The notes under the pieces were generated by a model. That model ran no database searches, had not been told where the DNA came from, and worked only from the letters and a program-made list of their open reading frames with translations. From Bacteroidetes bacterium ADurb.Bin217 (lineage in GTDB: Bacteria > Bacteroidota > Bacteroidia > Bacteroidales > UBA1715): a stretch of 55,634 bases of DNA. The DNA is taken from NCBI GenBank assembly GCA_002069975.1, contig MWCJ01000012.1, positions 1 to 55,634 of the forward strand, given 5' to 3'. The position numbers were made by a program, and so were the translations under genes. The stretch's first letter is position 1; the number at the start of each line of letters is the position of its first letter. Of this stretch, positions 51,858 to 55,634 are shown in pieces.

Positions 51858-51913
51858 GTTTATGAATCTTTCCGAGCCTAACGAAAAGTTATACGCAATA
51901 TTTTTTTCGATTG

Positions 51914-51921
51914 CAAATATA
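51914..51921 (-). promoter_or_regulatory. -7 box of the PorE-like gene
   Basis: A perfect minus-strand TATATTTG (51921-51914) lies 56 bases upstream of the start codon at 51857 in a 173-base spacer downstream of yidD. No clear terminator for the yidD group was found in that spacer. Confidence 0.5.
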
Positions 51922-52030
51922 CATAAAATATAAGAGCTTGTTAAATTTTACGTACAAGTATTCTGATAAAAAATGCTTTAGGAGCTTGTTTTTATACATT
52001 TCTAGCTCACCAACAAAACTCTTTTTCTTT

Positions 52031-52252
52031 TTACACAACCGGGTCATGTCCGTGTCCACCCCACGGATGACATCGCAGCAATCTTTTTATAAGCATATAG
52101 CCCCCCTTAAATACGCCATACTTTTGTATAGCTTCTATTCCGTATTGAGAACACGTAGGTGTGTATCGGCATGAATTGGGCAACCAAGGCGAAATAAACC
52201 ATTGATACAATTTAATAGGTAGTATAAGTATATATGAACAAATATTACACAT
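52031..52252 (-). CDS. yidD: Membrane protein insertion efficiency factor YidD
   Basis: YidD is a small, amphipathic cytoplasmic-face protein that aids YidC-dependent insertion of membrane proteins. The 73-residue sequence shows the family signature: [28 protein letters not shown] (in parts), the conserved [10 protein letters not shown] cysteines and [11 protein letters not shown] at the C-terminus. Its start overlaps the end of rnpA by eight bases, the usual rnpA-yidD pairing, although rpmH and yidC are not next to them here. Confidence 0.93.
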   Translation of the reverse strand: MCNICSYILILPIKLYQWFISPWLPNSCRYTPTCSQYGIEAIQKYGVFKGGYMLIKRLLRCHPWGGHGHDPVV

Positions 52253-52628
52253 GTATATTTTTAGTTTGTAAATATATTTTCTGCAATCCCTTGCTTAGCT
52301 TAGTATCGAGTAACGAAAAATCATGAATAGTAGAATCAACATACACTATAAGAATATGTATTTCGAAAGAAGGAATAGTTTGAGTAGAAGAAAATTGCAA
52401 TCGAAAAGCTTCGCGAATTCTCCGTTTCAACACATTTCTATCAACTGCATGAGCAAATCGTTTTTTTGGAACACTAATCGCCACTCTAACAGCACTCTGT
52501 TCAGAAGGCACACACGTCCATAAAAACCTCAAAGGGAATTCAATACATGAATTCCCTTTGGCTATAAGATGTTCTATATCTTTTTTCGACGAAAGTCGGT
52601 GGGCTTTTAAAAAGCCAAGTTCTTTCAT
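52245..52628 (-). CDS. rnpA: Ribonuclease P protein component
   Basis: RnpA is the protein subunit of RNase P, which trims the 5' ends of tRNA precursors. The 127-residue protein has the N-terminal [19 protein letters not shown] and the RNR signature [18 protein letters not shown] followed by [11 protein letters not shown], the RNA-binding helix. Length is normal. It sits between hemD (five bases upstream) and yidD (overlap), part of a minus-strand run DUF4271-hemD-rnpA-yidD that I associate with Bacteroidota rather than the rpmH-rnpA order of many other bacteria. Confidence 0.93.
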   Translation of the reverse strand: MKELGFLKAHRLSSKKDIEHLIAKGNSCIEFPLRFLWTCVPSEQSAVRVAISVPKKRFAHAVDRNVLKRRIREAFRLQFSSTQTIPSFEIHILIVYVDSTIHDFSLLDTKLSKGLQKIYLQTKNIHV

Positions 52629-52633
52629 ATATA

Positions 52634-53395
52634 TTAGTCTTTAGCTTTACCTTCTTTATTTATTTTTTTAATAAATTGTTCCAAAGCCATAGTCATAGAG
52701 GGAGCTTTGGGCATAGGAGCAGGAATATCGAGTCGTAAACCGGCATCGGTTACAGCTTGAGCGGTAGTAGTACCAAATGCACCTATATAAATATTATCCT
52801 GTTTAAAATCAGGAAAATTTTGCTTAAGCGATGCTATTCCCGATGGACTAAAAAACACAAGAATATCGTAATCAACGTTTTTAATATCAGACAAATCGCT
52901 ACTTACCGTTTTATATAATATAGCTTTAGAATAATTAAATTTTTCTTTTTCCAATTTTTCGGGTATTTCTTGTTTATGAATATCTGATAATGGAACAAGA
53001 AATTTTTCTGAAACAAACTTTTTTGATATGGCTATTAAATCATCAAATTTACCATTTGCATAAAAGATTTTTCGTTTACGATATACAATATACTTTTGCA
53101 AATAAAAAGCAGTAGATTCCGATATACAGAAATATTTCATTGTATCGGGTATTGTCAAACGCATTTCTTTAGCTATTCTAAAAAAATGATCTATGGCAGT
53201 ACGGCTGGTAAACATAATGGCAGTATGGTCGAGGATAGAAATTTTTTGTTTTCTAAAATCTGCTGCTTGAATTTCTTCAACATGAATAAACGGACGAAAA
53301 TCTATTTGAATATTGTTCTTACGAGCCAATTCAAAATACGGCGATTTATCATTGTCGGGTTTTGGTTGCGATACCAGTATTTTTCTTATTTTCAT
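52634..53395 (-). CDS. hemD: Uroporphyrinogen-III synthase
   Basis: HemD closes hydroxymethylbilane to uroporphyrinogen III, the branch point to heme, siroheme and B12. The 253-residue protein has two lobes with the few residues the family conserves: ILVSQPKPDNDKSPYFELAR near the start, MFTSRTAIDHFF, FCISESTAFYLQKY at the hinge, ILVFFSPSGIASLKQ and AFGTTTAQAV in the second lobe. Sequence conservation in HemD is low, so the call relies on these and on neighbours. A basic tail (KKINKEGKAKD) closes it. It follows DUF4271 by 26 bases and precedes rnpA by five. Confidence 0.88.
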   Translation of the reverse strand: MKIRKILVSQPKPDNDKSPYFELARKNNIQIDFRPFIHVEEIQAADFRKQKISILDHTAIMFTSRTAIDHFFRIAKEMRLTIPDTMKYFCISESTAFYLQKYIVYRKRKIFYANGKFDDLIAISKKFVSEKFLVPLSDIHKQEIPEKLEKEKFNYSKAILYKTVSSDLSDIKNVDYDILVFFSPSGIASLKQNFPDFKQDNIYIGAFGTTTAQAVTDAGLRLDIPAPMPKAPSMTMALEQFIKKINKEGKAKD

Positions 53396-53421
53396 AATAG
53401 TATGTATCTAAAAAATACGTT

Positions 53422-54480
53422 TTAAAACTTGTTAAGTACTATTGTTCCGATTTTTACCAATACTGCTATAGGTAATATTTCGAGAGTGCAAAAGTACAAA
53501 AACATATACAATATTGAAACATTTGCTTTAATACTTATTTGAATTCCTCGAATAATTCTAAAAATAAAAAACGTAAAAATGAGTAAAAAACCCGCATAAA
53601 GTATTAATTTATGGTCAATTACATCATTTTGTATAAAGGCTAAAGAAATAATTACAGGAAACATAAATAATCCTAAAACTCTATTATATAAATGCACGTT
53701 AAATAAATATTCAAATGAATATGAGGTATCATCACACACAAATCCTAAAAATTTAAAGAAAAAATCTTTAATACCATAGATAAGCAAAAAGCCAATTGCA
53801 ATTAACGAAACAATACCTAAAGCTTTAAACCCGGTAATATGTAATGGCGAATAAAAGTTAAATACTTGATACGAAAACAATGCAATATTTAACGAAAAAA
53901 TAAATTGTAAAATATTTGAAAATCGTTGTGAATTTTCGCTTGAATTACGAATACTTTTAACTGCAAAATTATAATGCAAAATAGACGACATAAGTAAATC
54001 TAATTGCCTTTTATAAAACAATCGCGACCACCCAAATAAAACTAATGCACCTAAAATTAGCCAAAACATCCAATTATTAGTTGTTTCATTTATCTGCTTA
54101 TAGTGTATCACAAAAACTTTTTCTTGTAATTCTTGCGTAAATTTTTTGGGAGGAGCTTGTTGTAGTCTTTGAGAAAAATCAATAGAATCGCCATATTCAA
54201 ACAGAGAAACAGTAAAATCTAATTCGTGTATTGAATATGTAGATGAATACGGGAACTGTATTGTTTGCAATTCTTCTGCAGGTTCTATTGACGACAACTC
54301 ATTGGGTTCCGGTTCAACAATAGTATCAGCTAAAGGCATGTGTTGTGTCGAAGCATACGGAAAAACAATAGCTTGATGTTCGACCGTATTTAAATCCAAT
54401 GAAACGACACCCAAAGAATCATTTGAGGAATTCTGATTATTGTTTTGTTGACTTTGTTGATTAACCACGTGTAAACCCAA
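53422..54480 (-). CDS. DUF4271 membrane protein
   Basis: This 352-residue protein has a polar, Gln/Asn-rich N-terminal region (about 1-125; VNQQSQQNNNQNSSND) and then about six membrane helices (about 133-350). The membrane part matches DUF4271, a Bacteroidota-only family that is often encoded before hemD, as here. The helices include MFWLILGALVLFGWSRLFY and the closing ILPIAVLVKIGTIVLN. The function is unknown. Position next to hemD and rnpA is conserved and may reflect co-regulation rather than shared work. The start at 54480 begins the polar stretch; a later start could leave just the membrane part. Confidence 0.8.
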   Translation of the reverse strand: MGLHVVNQQSQQNNNQNSSNDSLGVVSLDLNTVEHQAIVFPYASTQHMPLADTIVEPEPNELSSIEPAEELQTIQFPYSSTYSIHELDFTVSLFEYGDSIDFSQRLQQAPPKKFTQELQEKVFVIHYKQINETTNNWMFWLILGALVLFGWSRLFYKRQLDLLMSSILHYNFAVKSIRNSSENSQRFSNILQFIFSLNIALFSYQVFNFYSPLHITGFKALGIVSLIAIGFLLIYGIKDFFFKFLGFVCDDTSYSFEYLFNVHLYNRVLGLFMFPVIISLAFIQNDVIDHKLILYAGFLLIFTFFIFRIIRGIQISIKANVSILYMFLYFCTLEILPIAVLVKIGTIVLNKF

Positions 54481-54640
54481 TGTAAACTATTTTAATGCAA
54501 AATTACACTGCTTACCGTTTTGCTTATCTGTATGCACGCTTTTTTTATTAAATAGTTATGAACGATATATTTTTTTTTATCTAACTCTTAATCTCTGTAA
54601 ACATTGGACTCAGTATAAAAAAACATATATATTTTGGCAC

Positions 54641-54679
54641 AATAGTGAAAAATAATAGTGAAAAATAATAGTAAAAAAA
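54641..54679. repeat. Three tandem copies of a 13-base unit
   Basis: AATAGTGAAAAAT occurs at 54641-54653 and 54654-54666, with a third, slightly decayed copy (AATAGTAAAAAAA) at 54667-54679. The array sits in the 254-base spacer between the divergent DUF4271 and MauE-type genes, about 55 bases upstream of the latter's ATG. Confidence 0.8.
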
Positions 54680-54734
54680 GTTTTTTTAATTAATTCGACG
54701 TATATTTATAGTATAAATTACCTATACATTGATT

Positions 54735-55565
54735 ATGAATCAAAAAATAATGAGTCGAACTATTGGAATTGTTATTGGAATTTGTTTTTTACTTTCCGGA
54801 ATAGGCAAACTTATAGATATACAAGGATTTGCAAGTATACTTATGCAATATAATGTAGCATTTGCTCCTACAATAGCTCTAAGTATTACCATACTCGAAA
54901 TACTTTTAGGTGTATCATATATTGTTTATTTATTTACTCGATATATTGCTTTAGGCTCTTTAATATTTGTTGTTTGCGTTACCGGAATTTACACATATGG
55001 ATTGGTTTACCATAATATAACACAATGCGGTTGTTTTGGAGTTATGGAATCCGGAAATACTAATCCACTATTACTTTATAGCAGGAATTTAACACTTATA
55101 CTTGCAAGCATATATATATGGAAACAAACTCGAACGGAACAATATCGATATTCTACTCTCAAATTGAGTATCATAAGTATATTTGCAATATTGTTTATCG
55201 GAAGCTGTATAATTTGGAATACACGCATACAAACAAATCATACTCACAATCATTCATTACTATATTCACCAATTGCTAATACATTTGTTGCCAACTATGT
55301 AAAACCAATAAAAGAACAGTCGTATATCATTTTTTTCTTTTCGTACACATGCCCACATTGTATAGAATCTATTCATAATTTACAAGATTATAAAAAACAT
55401 TCATTAGTTGACACAATAATAGGTTTTACTTATACCAATCAAAAAAGCAAAGGTTTATTTATGTCATTTTTCAATCCGGACTTTACCATATACGAAATTC
55501 CAAAAGAAGAACTTGATGAATATATAGATGCGTACCCAACTTCATTTTTCATAAAAAATCATTAG
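54735..55565 (+). CDS. DoxX/MauE-type membrane protein with a thioredoxin-like C-terminal domain
   Basis: This 276-residue protein has four membrane helices (about 8-128) of the DoxX/MauE type, as in the methylamine-utilisation MauE protein, with a vicinal pair in QCGCFGVM (Cys98, Cys100) in a membrane loop. A further helix (about 143-162) leads to a periplasmic thioredoxin-like domain with active site CPHC at 206-209 and a cis-proline near the C-terminus (AYPTSFF). Seen together, this suggests a membrane thiol relay in which electrons pass from the CGC pair to the CPHC domain, similar in plan to other periplasmic disulfide systems. I set the start at the ATG at 54735, since the TTG two codons earlier is weaker. 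Partner and direction of flow are unknown. Confidence 0.78.
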   Translation: MNQKIMSRTIGIVIGICFLLSGIGKLIDIQGFASILMQYNVAFAPTIALSITILEILLGVSYIVYLFTRYIALGSLIFVVCVTGIYTYGLVYHNITQCGCFGVMESGNTNPLLLYSRNLTLILASIYIWKQTRTEQYRYSTLKLSIISIFAILFIGSCIIWNTRIQTNHTHNHSLLYSPIANTFVANYVKPIKEQSYIIFFFSYTCPHCIESIHNLQDYKKHSLVDTIIGFTYTNQKSKGLFMSFFNPDFTIYEIPKEELDEYIDAYPTSFFIKNH

Positions 55566-55587
55566 TAACCGAGAAAAAATAAAAATA

Positions 55588-55621
55588 ACAGATTAGGTCG
55601 ATAGTCACTAACCTAATCTGT
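55588..55621. terminator. Strong hairpin after the MauE-type gene
   Basis: ACAGATTAGGT (55588-55598) pairs perfectly with ACCTAATCTGT (55611-55621), an 11-base stem with a 12-base loop. The plus-strand T-tract is short (ATTTTA), but in the minus direction it is followed by a T-rich stretch, so it may stop transcription from both sides. Confidence 0.7.
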
Positions 55622-55634
55622 ATTTTAGCTGTGT

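Noticed and set aside
54641..54679. Possible CRISPR-like array
   Set aside because: The 13-base units are back to back with no spacers, and there are no cas genes.

Overview
This window comes from the chromosome of a low-G+C member of the Bacteroidota. The evidence is consistent: Bacteroidota-type -7 boxes (TAnnTTTG) sit in front of many genes, and families typical of the phylum are present (DUF4270, DUF4271, a fused FeoA-FeoB, a separate RfaE2, a TonB pair with the GG.AL..F C-terminal motif, a PorE-like OmpA lipoprotein, and a sensor with Reg_prop and Y_Y_Y domains). Most of the window is ordinary core chromosome. I saw no rRNA, tRNA, CRISPR array, prophage or complete insertion sequence.

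Layout. 1-820: remains of a toxin-antitoxin pair (intact antitoxin, broken RelE/ParE toxin) and a small G+C-rich patch. 821-2332: two tandem TonB-type proteins ending in a clear terminator. 2356-9316: dolichol-phosphate-mannose-type glycosyltransferase, dihydroorotase, a CPA2 antiporter, a DUF389 membrane protein and ThiL. 9417-15551: a 1078-residue DUF2723 GT-C-like membrane protein, a small lipoprotein, a NamZ-type exo-muramidase and a UDP-sugar dehydrogenase. 15548-19352 (minus): an apparent iron operon of porin, FeoAB and a Cys-rich FeoB-associated peptide. 19577-20535: a PadR regulator with a palindrome inside its promoter, and a membrane partner protein. 20552-26826 (minus): Kdo transferase, heptosyltransferase-like GT9, GlmS, a DUF4270 lipoprotein and a short starch-synthase-like protein. 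26967-31466 (plus): PanC, PanD, a UPF0104 membrane protein, RfaE2, a lipocalin-like lipoprotein and RadA. 31501-35565: radical SAM/SPASM protein, FtsX/LolE-like permease, HflX and an Lrp/AsnC regulator.

35789-38872 holds secreted and redox proteins: a secreted unknown, a methyltransferase, an MsrB-MsrA lipoprotein, a Rieske-like lipoprotein with an altered ligand set, and a basic secreted protein. 38877-41916 holds a FemAB-like transferase followed by two much more AT-rich genes (polysaccharide deacetylase and GNAT) whose arginine codons mark them as likely acquired. 42082-48970 is the most distinctive accessory block. A membrane-spanning propeller sensor is joined directly to an AraC DNA-binding domain, without histidine kinase or receiver, and is followed by a large secreted GH9 glycanase. 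49045-54480 (minus) returns to core genes: FabG, PorE-like protein, YidD, RnpA, HemD and DUF4271. The window closes with a DoxX/MauE-type membrane protein carrying a thioredoxin-like CPHC domain.

Together the genes describe an LPS-bearing diderm with Kdo and probably heptose in its core, ferrous iron uptake, TonB-driven transport, peptidoglycan recycling and probably type IX secretion, with the capacity to degrade a beta-glucan. The best candidates for undescribed biology are the kinase-less sensor next to the GH9 enzyme, the duplicated C-terminal module of that enzyme, the Rieske-like lipoprotein beside MsrB-MsrA, the PadR/KLFH-repeat unit, and the acquired deacetylase-GNAT pair.
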